Below are positions 50,506 through 59,778 of a stretch of 64,000 bases of DNA, piece after piece. Within the stretch, counting starts at the first letter, position 1. Every line of letters begins with the position of its first letter. Origin of the DNA: Nonomuraea muscovyensis (GTDB taxonomy: Bacteria; Actinomycetota; Actinomycetes; Streptosporangiales; Streptosporangiaceae); the NCBI RefSeq assembly GCF_014207745.1, contig NZ_JACHJB010000004.1, positions 310,001 through 374,000 of the forward strand. The letters run 5' to 3'. Position numbers and translations under genes: made by a program. Below the pieces are notes generated by a model that saw only the letters and a list, made by a program, of their open reading frames with translations, made no database searches and was not told where the DNA came from.

Positions 50506-51116
50506 CCCGGCTCGTGCTCGTCCGCCACGGCGAGACCGTCTGGCACGCCGAGAACCGCTACGCGGGGCTCAGCAACATCGAGCTGACCCCGCGCGGGCAC
50601 GCCCAGGCGCGGGAGCTCGCCGTGTGGGCCGCCTCCGCCGGGCTGTCCGCCGTCTGGGCGTCCACGCTGAGCCGGGCCCAGATCACCGCCGCGGCCAGCG
50701 CCAAGGCCGCGGCGGTGGAGCTGCGGGTGGACGAACGCCTGCGCGAGCTGGACTTCGGCCAGGGCGATGGGCTCACCTCCGCCGAGATGCGCGAACGCTT
50801 CCCGGAGGCGCGCGCCGCCTTCGAGGCCGATCCCGCCGCCCACCCGCTGCCCGGCGGGGAGGACCCCTACGAGGCGGCGGCCCGCTTCACGGCCGCCCTG
50901 AACGACATCCGCGCCGCCCATCCCGGCGAGCGGGTGCTCGTCGTGGCCCACACGACCGCGATCAGGCTCGCGCTGTGCCGGCTCATCGGCGTGCCGCTGG
51001 GCTCGTACCGGCGGCTGTTCCCGCAGTTGGACAACTGCGCCGTCACCGAGTTGCGCCTGCGCGAGGGAGAGGTCGCGATCCTTCAGTTCAACAGCCCGAT
51101 GGGAGCCGTCTCTTGA
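50502..51116 (+). CDS. Histidine phosphatase (phosphoglycerate-mutase-like)
   Basis: A 204-residue branch-1 histidine phosphatase with the catalytic LVRHGET (His at 9), RELDFGQGDG and VVAHTTAIR. It probably removes phosphate from a sugar-phosphate made by the kinases. Overlaps the second kinase by 4 nt and the dehydrogenase by 4 nt. Confidence 0.88.
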   Translation: MTRLVLVRHGETVWHAENRYAGLSNIELTPRGHAQARELAVWAASAGLSAVWASTLSRAQITAAASAKAAAVELRVDERLRELDFGQGDGLTSAEMRERFPEARAAFEADPAAHPLPGGEDPYEAAARFTAALNDIRAAHPGERVLVVAHTTAIRLALCRLIGVPLGSYRRLFPQLDNCAVTELRLREGEVAILQFNSPMGAVS

Positions 51117-52132
51117 CCGTCCGAGTACTGGCCGCCGGCGACCACTTCGTCCAGAACCGCCTGCTCATCGACGCGTTGCGGAGCGAGGTCGGGGGCGAGC
51201 TGGACGTCCGCGAGCTCACGCTGCCGTGGCCGGTGGTGCCGTTCGGGCCTGTGGGCGAGGTCGACGAGGCCTCCGACGTGGAGGACGAGCTCATCGACGC
51301 GCTGCGCGGGGTGGAGATCTGCGTCACCCAGATGGCGCCGCTGACGCGCCGTGTCCTGGAGGCGGCACCTGACCTGAAGCTCTTCTGCGTCAGCCGCGGC
51401 GGCCCCGTCAACGCCAACCTGGAGGCCGCCACCGCCGCCGGGGTCGCGGTCACGTTCGCCCCCGGCCGCAACGCGGTCGCCACCGCCGAGCACACGCTCG
51501 CCATGCTGCTCGCCGCCACCCGGCGCATCCCGCAGACGCACGCCGACCTGGCCGGCGGTGTGTGGCGGGGCGACTACTACATGTACGACAAGGTCGGCCC
51601 GGAGCTGGAGGGCGGCACGGTCGGCCTGGTCGGCTACGGCGCGATCGGCCGTCGGGTGGCCCGCATGGTGGCGGGGTTCGGGGCCGAGGTGCTGGTCTTC
51701 GACCCGTACGTCGAGACGCCCGGCTCCGTCGAGCTGGACGAGCTGCTGTCGCGCTCCGGGTTCGTGTCCCTGCACGCCCGGGCCACGCCCGAGACCACCG
51801 GGATGATCGACGCGGCCCGGCTCGCGCTGATGCCGCCCGGTTCGGTGCTGGTCAACTGCGCGAGAGGGTCGCTGCTGGACTACGACGCGCTGTGCGACGC
51901 GCTCGACTCCGGCCACCTGTTCGGCGCGGCCCTGGACGTCTTCCCGGAGGAGCCCATCCCCCCGGGATCGCGGCTGCTGACGACGCCTAACCTGGTGATG
52001 ACGCCGCACCTGGCCGGGGCCAGCAAGGAGACGGCGGTCAAGGCGGCGCGGATCGTCGCGGCGGACGTGGCCCGCTACCTGCGCGGCGAGCCCCTCGCCC
52101 ATTGCGCCAACCCGGCGCCGGCCAACCTCTGA
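51113..52132 (+). CDS. D-2-hydroxyacid dehydrogenase family oxidoreductase
   Basis: A 339-residue NAD-dependent dehydrogenase: nucleotide motif GLVGYGAIGRRVARM, Arg in NCARGSLLD and His in MTPHLAGAS, as in phosphoglycerate and erythronate-phosphate dehydrogenases. TTG start within the phosphatase stop (TTGA). Last gene of the operon; it suggests that the imported sugar or sugar acid is oxidised at a 2-hydroxyacid stage. Confidence 0.88.
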   Translation: MTVRVLAAGDHFVQNRLLIDALRSEVGGELDVRELTLPWPVVPFGPVGEVDEASDVEDELIDALRGVEICVTQMAPLTRRVLEAAPDLKLFCVSRGGPVNANLEAATAAGVAVTFAPGRNAVATAEHTLAMLLAATRRIPQTHADLAGGVWRGDYYMYDKVGPELEGGTVGLVGYGAIGRRVARMVAGFGAEVLVFDPYVETPGSVELDELLSRSGFVSLHARATPETTGMIDAARLALMPPGSVLVNCARGSLLDYDALCDALDSGHLFGAALDVFPEEPIPPGSRLLTTPNLVMTPHLAGASKETAVKAARIVAADVARYLRGEPLAHCANPAPANL

Positions 52133-52215
52133 GCGCCGGGGCCCGCCGCGAAAGCCGGGAGCCGGGTTTCCGGCTGCCGTGGAATGCCCAGGCGCACACG
52201 GAGGTTGCGCACGTC

Positions 52216-52680
52216 ATGAGTCAAGGTCCCTCGCCTCGCCCGCTGTCCGACGAAGCCCTCTCCGACCTGCTGGGCGGGCAGCAGTTCGGCACCCTCGCCA
52301 CCAACAAGCGCAGTGGTCATCCTCATCTGACCACCATGCTTTTCAGCTGGGACCCCGAGGCCCGCGTCGTCCGGTTCTCCACGACGGCAGACCGCATCAA
52401 GGTCAAGCACCTGCGGCGCGACCCGCGCGCGGCTCTGCACGTGCAGGGCGGTGACGTCTGGTCGTTCGCCGTCGCCGAGGGCGAGGCCGAGGTCTCCGAG
52501 AGCACGACCGTCCCGGGTGACCCGGTCGGGCGGGAGCTGCTCGCGATGATTCCGGAGGCCGCGAAGCCGGCGGACGAGGACGCGTTCCTGGCGCAGCTCG
52601 TCGCCGAGCGCCGGGTGGTCATCCGGCTGAAAGTGGATCGGCTGTACGGGACGGCGCTCGACATCAGCGGCCCCAGCTAG
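52216..52680 (+). CDS. PPOX-class F420-dependent oxidoreductase
   Basis: A 154-residue split-barrel flavin/F420-binding protein of the Rv1155 type (FGTLATNKRSGHPHLTTMLFSWDPE, STTADRIKVKHLRRDPRAALHV). Members reduce F420-linked substrates; the substrate is unknown. ATG 52216 follows GGAGG. Its TAG shares the CTAG palindrome with the stop of the convergent permease gene. Confidence 0.88.
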   Translation: MSQGPSPRPLSDEALSDLLGGQQFGTLATNKRSGHPHLTTMLFSWDPEARVVRFSTTADRIKVKHLRRDPRAALHVQGGDVWSFAVAEGEAEVSESTTVPGDPVGRELLAMIPEAAKPADEDAFLAQLVAERRVVIRLKVDRLYGTALDISGPS

Positions 52681-53531
52681 CCCTTCAGCGCGCCCGCCAT
52701 CAGGCCGCGCATGAAGAAGCGGCCCAGCAGCACGTAGATGAGCATCGTCGGGACCGACGCCAGGATGGCCGCCGCCATCTGCTGGCTGTAGGGCGTGGCC
52801 TGGGCCCCGGCGATGTTGTTCAGCATCACGGTGGCGGGCCAGCTCTGCGGTCCGGTCAGGAACACCGCGAACAGGAAGTCGTTCCACAGCGAGGTGAACT
52901 GCCAGATGATCACTACGGCGATCGCCGGCCCGGAGACCGGCAGCACCACCGACCAGTAGGTGCGCAGCATGCCCGCGCCGTCCACCCGCGACGCCTCGAT
53001 CAGCTCGTCGGGGATGGTGACGTAGTAGTTGCGGAAGATCAGCGTGCAGATCGGGATGCCGTAGACCACGTGCGCCAGCACCAGCCCGGGGATGGCGCCG
53101 TAGAACTGCAGCCCGGTCAGCTCGTTCAGCCCCACAAGGAGCTGCACCAGCGGGATCATGACGCCCTGGTACGGGATGAACATGCCGAACAGGAACAACG
53201 TGAACAGCAGGTCGGCGCCGGGGAAGCGCCATTTGGACAGCACGTACCCGTTCATGGAGCCCAGCGCGCACGACAGCAGCGAACCGGGCACCGCGAGCAG
53301 CACGCTGTTCCACAGGCCCGGCGCCAGCTTCTCCCAGGCCACCCGCCACGCCTCGACGGTCCAGGTCCGCGGCAGGTTCCACGCCTGACCCGGGTCGGCC
53401 TCGGTGAGCGGCTTGAAGCTGGTGACCAGCAGCACGTAGATCGGGATCAGGAAGACGACGACGAACACCACCAGCACGCCGATCCGCACTCCGGTGGACG
53501 CCCTGCGGCGCCCGGCCGCGACCGCTGTCAT
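52677..53531 (-). CDS. Sugar ABC importer permease (MalG-like)
   Basis: A 284-residue inner-membrane subunit with six helices and the EAA loop IPDELIEASRVDGAGMLRTYWSVVLPVSGP. Starts with ATG 53531, overlapping the MalF-like stop by 4 nt. No ATPase gene is present, so the importer probably uses a shared MsiK-type ATPase. Confidence 0.92.
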   Translation of the reverse strand: MTAVAAGRRRASTGVRIGVLVVFVVVFLIPIYVLLVTSFKPLTEADPGQAWNLPRTWTVEAWRVAWEKLAPGLWNSVLLAVPGSLLSCALGSMNGYVLSKWRFPGADLLFTLFLFGMFIPYQGVMIPLVQLLVGLNELTGLQFYGAIPGLVLAHVVYGIPICTLIFRNYYVTIPDELIEASRVDGAGMLRTYWSVVLPVSGPAIAVVIIWQFTSLWNDFLFAVFLTGPQSWPATVMLNNIAGAQATPYSQQMAAAILASVPTMLIYVLLGRFFMRGLMAGALKG

Positions 53532-54406
53532 GACCGCCTCTCCCTGCGTACGGACCAGATCAGGTACGGGATGACGAAGACCGCCACGCTGAGCACGATG
53601 TACGAGGCGATGGTGGCGCCCTTGGCCGGGTCGTGGGAGTCGAACACCGCCACCCACATGAACACCGCGGGCACGTCGGTGATGATCTGCTTGCCCGACA
53701 CCGCCACGATCAGGTCGAACACCTTCAGCGAGATGTGCCCGAGGATGATCAGCGCCGAGAGCGTCACCGGGCGCAGCAGCGGCAGCACCACGTGCCGGTA
53801 GACGCCCCACTCGGTGCAGCCGTCCACCCGCGCGGCCTCGCGCAGCTCCTCGGGCACGCCCCGGAAACCGGCCAGGAACAGTGCCATGACATATCCGGAC
53901 ATCTGCCAGATGGCGGGGAGGGCCATGGCGGCCATCCCCCAGTCCGGGTCCCGGAACCACTGCCACTGCGGCAGCCCGATCGCGTCGAACAGCCGGTTGA
54001 ACCCGACCGCCCGCTCCTCCATCCCCGAGTTCATCAGCCACCGCCACACGATGCCGGTCGCGACGAACGAGACGGCCATCGGGAAGAGGTAGATGGCCCG
54101 GAACGTGCCCTCGCCCCTGATCCCCTTCTCCATGAGGAAGGCGAGGAACCAGCCGAGCACCAGCGCGCCCAGCACGAACGCGATCGTGAACATGATCGCG
54201 TGGTTGACCGATATGTGCCATCTGGGCTGATCCCAGAGGCTGATGAAGTTCTCCAGGCCGACGAACCTGCCCTCCGACACCTCGTCGTGCTTGTCGGTCA
54301 TGGCCAGCCGGAAGTTCCAGCCCAGCATGCCGTACACGAACACGCCGATCGCCACGATCGACGGGGCGACGAGGAGCAGGCCGGGCAGCCAGGTGCGTAC
54401 CCGACT
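53528..54406 (-). CDS. Sugar ABC importer permease (MalF-like)
   Basis: A 292-residue permease with six membrane helices and EAA loop VPEELREAARVDGCTEWGVYRHVVLPLLRP. GTG 54406 is 7 nt downstream of GGAGGAGG and is preferred over TTG 54424. Second gene of the importer operon. Confidence 0.92.
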   Translation of the reverse strand, partial: SRVRTWLPGLLLVAPSIVAIGVFVYGMLGWNFRLAMTDKHDEVSEGRFVGLENFISLWDQPRWHISVNHAIMFTIAFVLGALVLGWFLAFLMEKGIRGEGTFRAIYLFPMAVSFVATGIVWRWLMNSGMEERAVGFNRLFDAIGLPQWQWFRDPDWGMAAMALPAIWQMSGYVMALFLAGFRGVPEELREAARVDGCTEWGVYRHVVLPLLRPVTLSALIILGHISLKVFDLIVAVSGKQIITDVPAVFMWVAVFDSHDPAKGATIASYIVLSVAVFVIPYLIWSVRRERRS

Positions 54407-54466
54407 CACGAGCACCTCCTCCAAGCGGGCGAGGCGGGCGACCGGGGCCGCCCGCCTCGCCCCGGG

Positions 54467-55774
54467 TCACTGGGCGTTGGCCTGCGCGGCCTCGGCCAGC
54501 GCCTTCTGCAGCGCGGGCACGTCCTTCGTGCCCATGAACAGGCCCACGGCCTCGTTGACGGCGGCCAGCCACGGCTGGTTCACGGCCACGCCGTGCTGGA
54601 TGGACCCCGCGAGCTTGTCGCCCGACCAGTCCTTCAGCGCGTCGGCCAGGTAGTCGGTGTAGAGCGACTGGTCGGCGTCCTTGCGGGCCGGGATGGAGCC
54701 CTTCTTCGGGTTGAAGGCGTCCTGGCCCTCCTTGCTCGCCGCGACCTTGAGCCAGGCGAGCGCCCCGTCACGGTTCTTGGCGCCCTTGGGCAGGGTGAAG
54801 CTGTCGGACAGCCACAGGTAGGTGCCCTCGGTGCCGGGCGCGGGCGCCCAGTCGAAGTCGGTCTTCGACTGCTTGCCCAGGCCGCCCTCCGGCGGGTTGT
54901 GGAAGTAGCCGTACGCCCAGTCGCCCATGATGTTGAAGGCGGCCTCGCCGTCGGCGACCTGCTTGGCCGCCGGCTGCCAGTCGTCCTGCGGGTCGCCCGC
55001 GTACGACAGGATCGTCTTGAACTGCTCCAGCGCCCTGGTCACCTGCGGGCTGTTCCAGTCGGCGCCCGGCTTGAACAGCGCGTTGTAGGCGTCGGTGCCG
55101 AGCGAGCCGAGCAGGACGCTCTCCAGCAGGTGGGTGACGGTCCACTCCGACCCGACCGACAGCGGGATCTTGCCCTTGGCCTTGACCTTCTCCAGCGCCG
55201 CGACGAACTCCTCCAGCGTCTTCGGCGCGCCCGCGACCCCGGCCTCCTCCAGCACCGCCGGGTTGAACCACAGCACGTTGGACCGGTGGATGTTCACCGG
55301 CACCGAGTAGATCTTGCCCTGGACGCTGATCTGCTCGATGAGCTGGGGCGGGAAGACGTCCTTGAGCTTCAGCTCGTCGTAGAGGGAGTTGAGCTCCTCC
55401 AGGTCGCCCGCCTTGATGTAGCCCTGCAACTCGGCGCCCGCGTGCCCCTGGAAGGTGTCGGGCGGGGTGTCGGCCTGCAGCTTCGACTGCAACAGCGCCT
55501 TGGCCTTGTCACCGGAGCCGCCGGCCACCGCCGCGTCGAAGAAGGTGTAGGACGGGTTCTGCTGCTCGAAGATCTTCCGCATCGCCTGCAGGCCGTCGGC
55601 CTCGCCCGGTCCCGTCCACCAGGAGAACACCTCGACCTGCTTCTTGGCGTCACCGCCGCCCGGGCTGGGCTGCGCCGCCTGGTCGCCGCCACCGCCACAG
55701 GCCGACAGGCTCAACACGCCCGCCATCACGGCCGCCGCGGCGGCCGTCCAGCGTGATCGCAACTTTCGCCGCAT
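54467..55774 (-). CDS. Sugar-binding lipoprotein of ABC importer (family 1)
   Basis: A 435-residue extracellular solute-binding protein with a lipoprotein signal (VLSLSACGGGG, cysteine near residue 26) and FSWWTGPGEADGLQAM, NIMGDWAYGYF and LWLSDSFTLPKGAKN, typical of oligosaccharide- or glycerol-phosphate-type binding proteins. A perfect TGACAACGTTGTCA operator sits 40 bp upstream. Confidence 0.93.
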   Translation of the reverse strand: MRRKLRSRWTAAAAAVMAGVLSLSACGGGGDQAAQPSPGGGDAKKQVEVFSWWTGPGEADGLQAMRKIFEQQNPSYTFFDAAVAGGSGDKAKALLQSKLQADTPPDTFQGHAGAELQGYIKAGDLEELNSLYDELKLKDVFPPQLIEQISVQGKIYSVPVNIHRSNVLWFNPAVLEEAGVAGAPKTLEEFVAALEKVKAKGKIPLSVGSEWTVTHLLESVLLGSLGTDAYNALFKPGADWNSPQVTRALEQFKTILSYAGDPQDDWQPAAKQVADGEAAFNIMGDWAYGYFHNPPEGGLGKQSKTDFDWAPAPGTEGTYLWLSDSFTLPKGAKNRDGALAWLKVAASKEGQDAFNPKKGSIPARKDADQSLYTDYLADALKDWSGDKLAGSIQHGVAVNQPWLAAVNEAVGLFMGTKDVPALQKALAEAAQANAQ

Positions 55775-55814
55775 CGCACACCATCCCTTCGTGAAACCCC
55801 CGAAGTGGTGATTT

Positions 55815-55828
55815 TGACAACGTTGTCA
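55815..55828. promoter_or_regulatory. LacI-type operator of the sugar importer
   Basis: TGACAACGTTGTCA is a perfect 14-bp palindrome 40 bp upstream of the binding-protein gene. The only near-identical site noted in the window precedes the LacI gene at 39733, linking that regulator to this importer. Confidence 0.82.
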
Positions 55829-55922
55829 GTACGGCCATCAACCCACTTGGCACTCCTCACCGTCAAGGCATGGGCGGATAACAGGTCCGCAAACTCAGGC
55901 CCACCTGATCTAGGACGGGGAA

Positions 55923-57815
55923 TTGTCGGTCCGGCCGGGCACACTCCTGAGCGTGGCCGACGAACCCCTCGAACTCGGTGAGATCTCCCTTTCCAACTGG
56001 CACGCCCACATGGACAAGATGACCGAGGTGGGCTTCCTGCCCATCGCCCGCCGGCTGCCCTCCCTGGTGCGCCACGCCATGAGCCTGGCGTGGCGGGCCA
56101 GCCCACGCGACACGCTGGCCACCATCGTGCTCAACCTCCTGGGCGGCGTCTTCACGGCCTTCGGGCTGCTGGCCACCACGGGTGCGCTGACAGCGCTGTT
56201 CCAGGACGGGCCGACACCCGACCGGGTGCGGGCCGCGCTGCCCAGTCTCGTGCTGGTCGCCGCCGCGGCGGCGCTGCGCACCGCCGTGCAGGCCGGGGCG
56301 GGGTGGGCGCAGTCCCGCCTGGAGCCGCAGATCACCCGCCAGACCGAGGAGCGCCTCTTCGGCCTGACGAGCCGGGTCGAGCTGGTCTCCTACGACGACC
56401 CCGAGTTCCACGACTCGCTCCAGCGGGCCAGGACGCGCGGCGTGGCGATGGCCGACTCCGTGGTCAGCTCCGCCGTCGACGTGGTGACGGCCGCCGTCGG
56501 CATCGCCGCCGTGGCCGGGGTGCTCGGCGTGCTCCACCCCGTCCTGCTGCCGCTGCTGCTGCTCGCCGTGCTGCCCGACGCCTGGGCGGCCGTGCGCAGC
56601 GCGCGGATGCGCTACTCCACGCTCAACGCGCTCATCCCGGCGATGCGCCGCAAGTGGATCATCGCCGAGCTGCTGGCCGAGCGCGACCCCGCGGCGGAGG
56701 TCCGCTCGTTCACCATGCGCGACTTCCTGCTGCGCATGTACGACGCGGTGGCGCGGGCCGAGCAGGAGGTCATGCTGCGGCTGGCCAGGCGCCAGACGAT
56801 CGCCCGCCTCGTCGGCGAGGCGCTGGGCGGGCTCGGCAGCGGCCTGGTCTACGTCGCGCTCGGGATCCTGCTCGCCGTCGGCGCGATCCCGCTCGCCGTC
56901 GCCGGCACGGCCGTGCTCGCCATCAGGTCCGGCGCGACCTCGCTGGCCAGCCTCCTGCACTCCACCAACCGGCTCTACGAGGACGGCCTCTACTTCACGG
57001 ACTTCCTCGACTTCTGCGCCGACGCCGAGCGCCGCCTGGGCGAGCCGCGTCCCACCACCCCGCCCGAGCGCTTCGAGCGGATCAGCGTGGTCGACGCCGC
57101 CTTCACCTACCCCGGCGCCGATGCGCCCGCGCTGCGCGGCGTGTCGTTGGAGATCAAGCGCGGTGAGGTGATCGCCTTCGTCGGCGAGAACGGCTCCGGC
57201 AAGACGACCCTCGCCAAGATCCTGGCCGGCCTCTACGAGGCCGACAGCGGCACCGTCCTGTGGGACGACGTCGACCTGCGCGAGGTCTCCCCCGAGGCGA
57301 TCCGCGAGCGCACCGCGGTCATCGCCCAGGACCACACCCGCTGGCCGCTCACCGCCCGCTACAACATCACGATGGGCACCGGCAAGGGCGAGCCCGCCCT
57401 GCACGCGGCGGCCTCGGTCGCCGGGGCCCACGAGGTGATCGCCGAGCTGCCGCACGGCTACCGCACCCTGCTCGACCGCCGCTTCAAGGACGGCCATGAG
57501 CTGTCGGGCGGCCAGTGGCAGCGCATCGCCGTGGCGCGCGGCTTCCACCGCGACGCCGACCTGCTCATCTGCGACGAGCCCACCGCCGCCCTCGACGCCC
57601 GGGCCGAGCACGCCCTGTTCGAGCGCATCCGCGGCCACTCCGACGGGCGCACGGTCCTGCTCATCACCCACCGCCTGGCCAGTGTCCGCTACGCCGACCG
57701 CATCTACGTCCTCGACCACGGCAAGATCATCGAGCAGGGCGACCACGACACCCTCATGGCACTCGACGGCCTCTACGCCGACCTCTACACCCTCCAGTCC
57801 TCCGCCTACCGCTGA
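55923..57815 (+). CDS. ABC exporter, fused membrane and ATPase domains
   Basis: A 630-residue half-transporter: a membrane region with five to six helices (about 45-345) and an ATPase with Walker A GENGSGKTT, signature LSGGQWQRIAVARG, Walker B LLICDEPTAAL and the H-loop THRLASVR. Exports peptides, lipids or drugs as a homodimer; cargo unknown. TTG 55923 with GACGGGGA upstream is used; GTG 55953 is an alternative. Confidence 0.88.
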   Translation: MSVRPGTLLSVADEPLELGEISLSNWHAHMDKMTEVGFLPIARRLPSLVRHAMSLAWRASPRDTLATIVLNLLGGVFTAFGLLATTGALTALFQDGPTPDRVRAALPSLVLVAAAAALRTAVQAGAGWAQSRLEPQITRQTEERLFGLTSRVELVSYDDPEFHDSLQRARTRGVAMADSVVSSAVDVVTAAVGIAAVAGVLGVLHPVLLPLLLLAVLPDAWAAVRSARMRYSTLNALIPAMRRKWIIAELLAERDPAAEVRSFTMRDFLLRMYDAVARAEQEVMLRLARRQTIARLVGEALGGLGSGLVYVALGILLAVGAIPLAVAGTAVLAIRSGATSLASLLHSTNRLYEDGLYFTDFLDFCADAERRLGEPRPTTPPERFERISVVDAAFTYPGADAPALRGVSLEIKRGEVIAFVGENGSGKTTLAKILAGLYEADSGTVLWDDVDLREVSPEAIRERTAVIAQDHTRWPLTARYNITMGTGKGEPALHAAASVAGAHEVIAELPHGYRTLLDRRFKDGHELSGGQWQRIAVARGFHRDADLLICDEPTAALDARAEHALFERIRGHSDGRTVLLITHRLASVRYADRIYVLDHGKIIEQGDHDTLMALDGLYADLYTLQSSAYR

Positions 57816-57894
57816 CCCGCCCCCGTCCGGACTCCGGGGCCCCCAAGACCGCCGCCACCCGAAGACCCGCACCTCGGGCAGGCTGCCGCCGCCG

Positions 57895-59277
57895 TCACGA
57901 CAGGGCGGCCCGGAGGATGGCGCGGGCGACGGGGGCCGCCGGGGCGGTCCCCGGTTCGAGGACGACCCCCACCGCCACCTCCGGCGCCGTGGCCGGGGCG
58001 AAGGCGGTGACGACATCCGGGCCCGGCTTGGCCGCCACCTCCACCCCCTGCAGGGCCAGGTCCGGCCGGGTGGCCGTGGCCATGAGGATGGTCAGCTGGC
58101 CGGCCAGCGCGGGCGACATGGCGGTCCGGTAGGGTCTCGGGCCGGCACGGTTGATGATCGACCCGTCCGGGAGGCGCACCTCCTCCACCAGGTACGGCCG
58201 CATCGCCACCCCTCCGTTGGCCACGGCCGCCGAGAGCATGGCGATCATCAGGGGCGTGGCCCGGTCGGGCAGCCCGGCGGCCGACAGGGCGGTGCCGGAC
58301 CGGTCGAGCCCGGCCGGGAAGGTGCTGGCCGCCACGCGCAGCGGCACGGTCAGGTCGGCCGCGTTGAACCCGAAAGCCTCCGCCTGGTCGCGCAGCAGGT
58401 CCGGGCCGAGCTGAACCCTGAGAGCGGCGAACGCGGCCGCGCAGGAGAGCCGGAAGGCGTGCGCCAGCGTGGGACGGCCGTTCCCGCAGGACCGCTCGCC
58501 CGGGCCGGGCGAGCCGGCCGGGAGGCTCAGCGGTGGCGCCACCTCCCCGGCGCGCGCGGTGATCGGCGAGGCGATCGTGTACTCCCCGGAGGCGAGCGCG
58601 GCGGCGGCGGTGACCACCTCGGACGCCGGGCCCGGCGGGTAGGCGCGGCGCAGGGCCCGGTTGAGCATCGGTTGCGCCGGATCGCCGCGCAGCAGCCGGT
58701 CGACCGCGTCCACCGTGCCGGCGTCCTGGACCGCGTGGCCGGCCGGGTCGTACGACGGATAGCTGGCCAGGGCCAGGATCGCGCCCGTCACCGGGTCGAT
58801 CGCCACCGCGGCTCCCGGCCGGCCGGCGCGGGCGAGGCTCTGGTAGGCGGCCTGCTGGACGCGGTGCCTGATGGTGAGCCGCACGTCGGCGCCCTCGGGC
58901 CGGCCGTCCCGGACCAGCGTCCGCACCCGGACGCTGGGATGGGAGCCGGACAGCACGGCGTCCTCGGCCCGTTCGAGGCCGGCGGCCCGGTGCAGCGAGA
59001 AGTGCCCGGTCACGGGCGCGTACATCCTCCCGCCGGGGTAGACCCGCCGGTGCCGGAACGGACCCGTGTCCGTCGCGGCGCTGGTCGCGAGGACCCGGCC
59101 CTCGTGGGTGAGGATGTCACCGCGCGGGTGGGCGTACCTGGCGAGCAGGGTACGCTCGTTGCGGCGGTCGGCGACCAGGTCACGCGGGCCGAACGCCTGC
59201 AGGTAGGTCACGTTGGCCAGCAGCGCGAACAGCAGCACCGCGCACGTCACGGCGACGCGGCGCAGCGGGATGTTCAT
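57895..59277 (-). CDS. Degenerate PbpA-like penicillin-binding protein, catalytic motifs lost
   Basis: A 460-residue protein of the PbpA class with an N-terminal membrane helix (MNIPLRRVAVTCAVLLFALL), a dimerisation-type domain and a transpeptidase domain. The three active-site motifs are all broken: YPPGSTFK is YPPGPASE, SCNT is SCAA, and the KTG box is KPG. The fold signatures around them (LNRALRRAYPPG, VVTAAAALASG, FGFN) remain. It should not cross-link peptidoglycan and may be a structural or regulatory pseudoenzyme. ATG 59277 matches the family start; ATG 59301 would add eight residues. Alone, convergent with the ABC exporter. Confidence 0.85.
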   Translation of the reverse strand: MNIPLRRVAVTCAVLLFALLANVTYLQAFGPRDLVADRRNERTLLARYAHPRGDILTHEGRVLATSAATDTGPFRHRRVYPGGRMYAPVTGHFSLHRAAGLERAEDAVLSGSHPSVRVRTLVRDGRPEGADVRLTIRHRVQQAAYQSLARAGRPGAAVAIDPVTGAILALASYPSYDPAGHAVQDAGTVDAVDRLLRGDPAQPMLNRALRRAYPPGPASEVVTAAAALASGEYTIASPITARAGEVAPPLSLPAGSPGPGERSCGNGRPTLAHAFRLSCAAAFAALRVQLGPDLLRDQAEAFGFNAADLTVPLRVAASTFPAGLDRSGTALSAAGLPDRATPLMIAMLSAAVANGGVAMRPYLVEEVRLPDGSIINRAGPRPYRTAMSPALAGQLTILMATATRPDLALQGVEVAAKPGPDVVTAFAPATAPEVAVGVVLEPGTAPAAPVARAILRAALS

Positions 59278-59336
59278 CCGTCTCGCCCTGGGCCCGGCCA
59301 TGCGTCCTGATTAACAACCGGACTGCCAAGCGAGGG

Positions 59337-59696
59337 CTACAGAACGCTGCGGTAGTAGGAAATCTTGTTGGAGATGTAGTGCTGCCGTTCGGTGAGGTTG
59401 GCGATCTGGCCCTGGATACGGCGGTCGTGCTCCTCCAGCAGCCGGATCCGGTCGGGGATGGTGTGATCGCCCGCGCGCACCAGCTCGGCGAAGCGGAGCA
59501 TCTGGGCGATCGGCATGCCCGTGTCGCGCAGGCAGCGGACCAGCCCCAACCAGCTCACGTCGCTGTCGCTGAACCGGCGCTGACCGGCGGCGTTGCGCTC
59601 GACGGGCTCCAGCAGGCCGATCTTCTCGTAGTAGCGCAGGGTGTCGAGGGTGAAGCCGGTCTCCTCGACGACCTCGGCGGGTGTGTACACGCTCAC
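59337..59696 (-). CDS. MerR-family regulator
   Basis: A 119-residue MerR protein: winged HTH YTPAEVVEETGFTLDTLRYYEKIGLLEP, then a coiled-coil dimerisation helix (IPDRIRLLEEHDRRIQGQIANLTERQ). No metal-binding cysteines, so it likely senses an organic or redox signal. GTG 59696 gives the normal length; the frame is open much further upstream but runs through the promoter. Divergent from the aldo-keto reductase across twin MerR sites. Confidence 0.9.
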   Translation of the reverse strand: MSVYTPAEVVEETGFTLDTLRYYEKIGLLEPVERNAAGQRRFSDSDVSWLGLVRCLRDTGMPIAQMLRFAELVRAGDHTIPDRIRLLEEHDRRIQGQIANLTERQHYISNKISYYRSVL

Positions 59697-59712
59697 GGGT
59701 TCGAGGATCCCA

Positions 59713-59771
59713 CCTGGAGTGGGCTCCAGGTCAACCCTCTTGACCTGGAGTCCGCTCCAGCCGCCAGAGTG
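59713..59771. promoter_or_regulatory. Back-to-back MerR-type promoters with twin operators
   Basis: Reductase side: TTGACC (59741-59746), a 19-bp spacer holding the dyad CTGGAG/CTCCAG (59746-59751, 59756-59761), then CAGAGT (59766-59771). Regulator side: TTGACC (59735-59730), a 19-bp spacer with ACCTGGAG/CTCCAGGT (59713-59720, 59725-59732), then GATCCT (59710-59705). Long 19-bp spacers are the mark of MerR-activated promoters. Both -10 boxes lie 7-8 bp from the start codons, implying leaderless mRNAs. Confidence 0.75.
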
Positions 59772-59778
59772 AACCACC

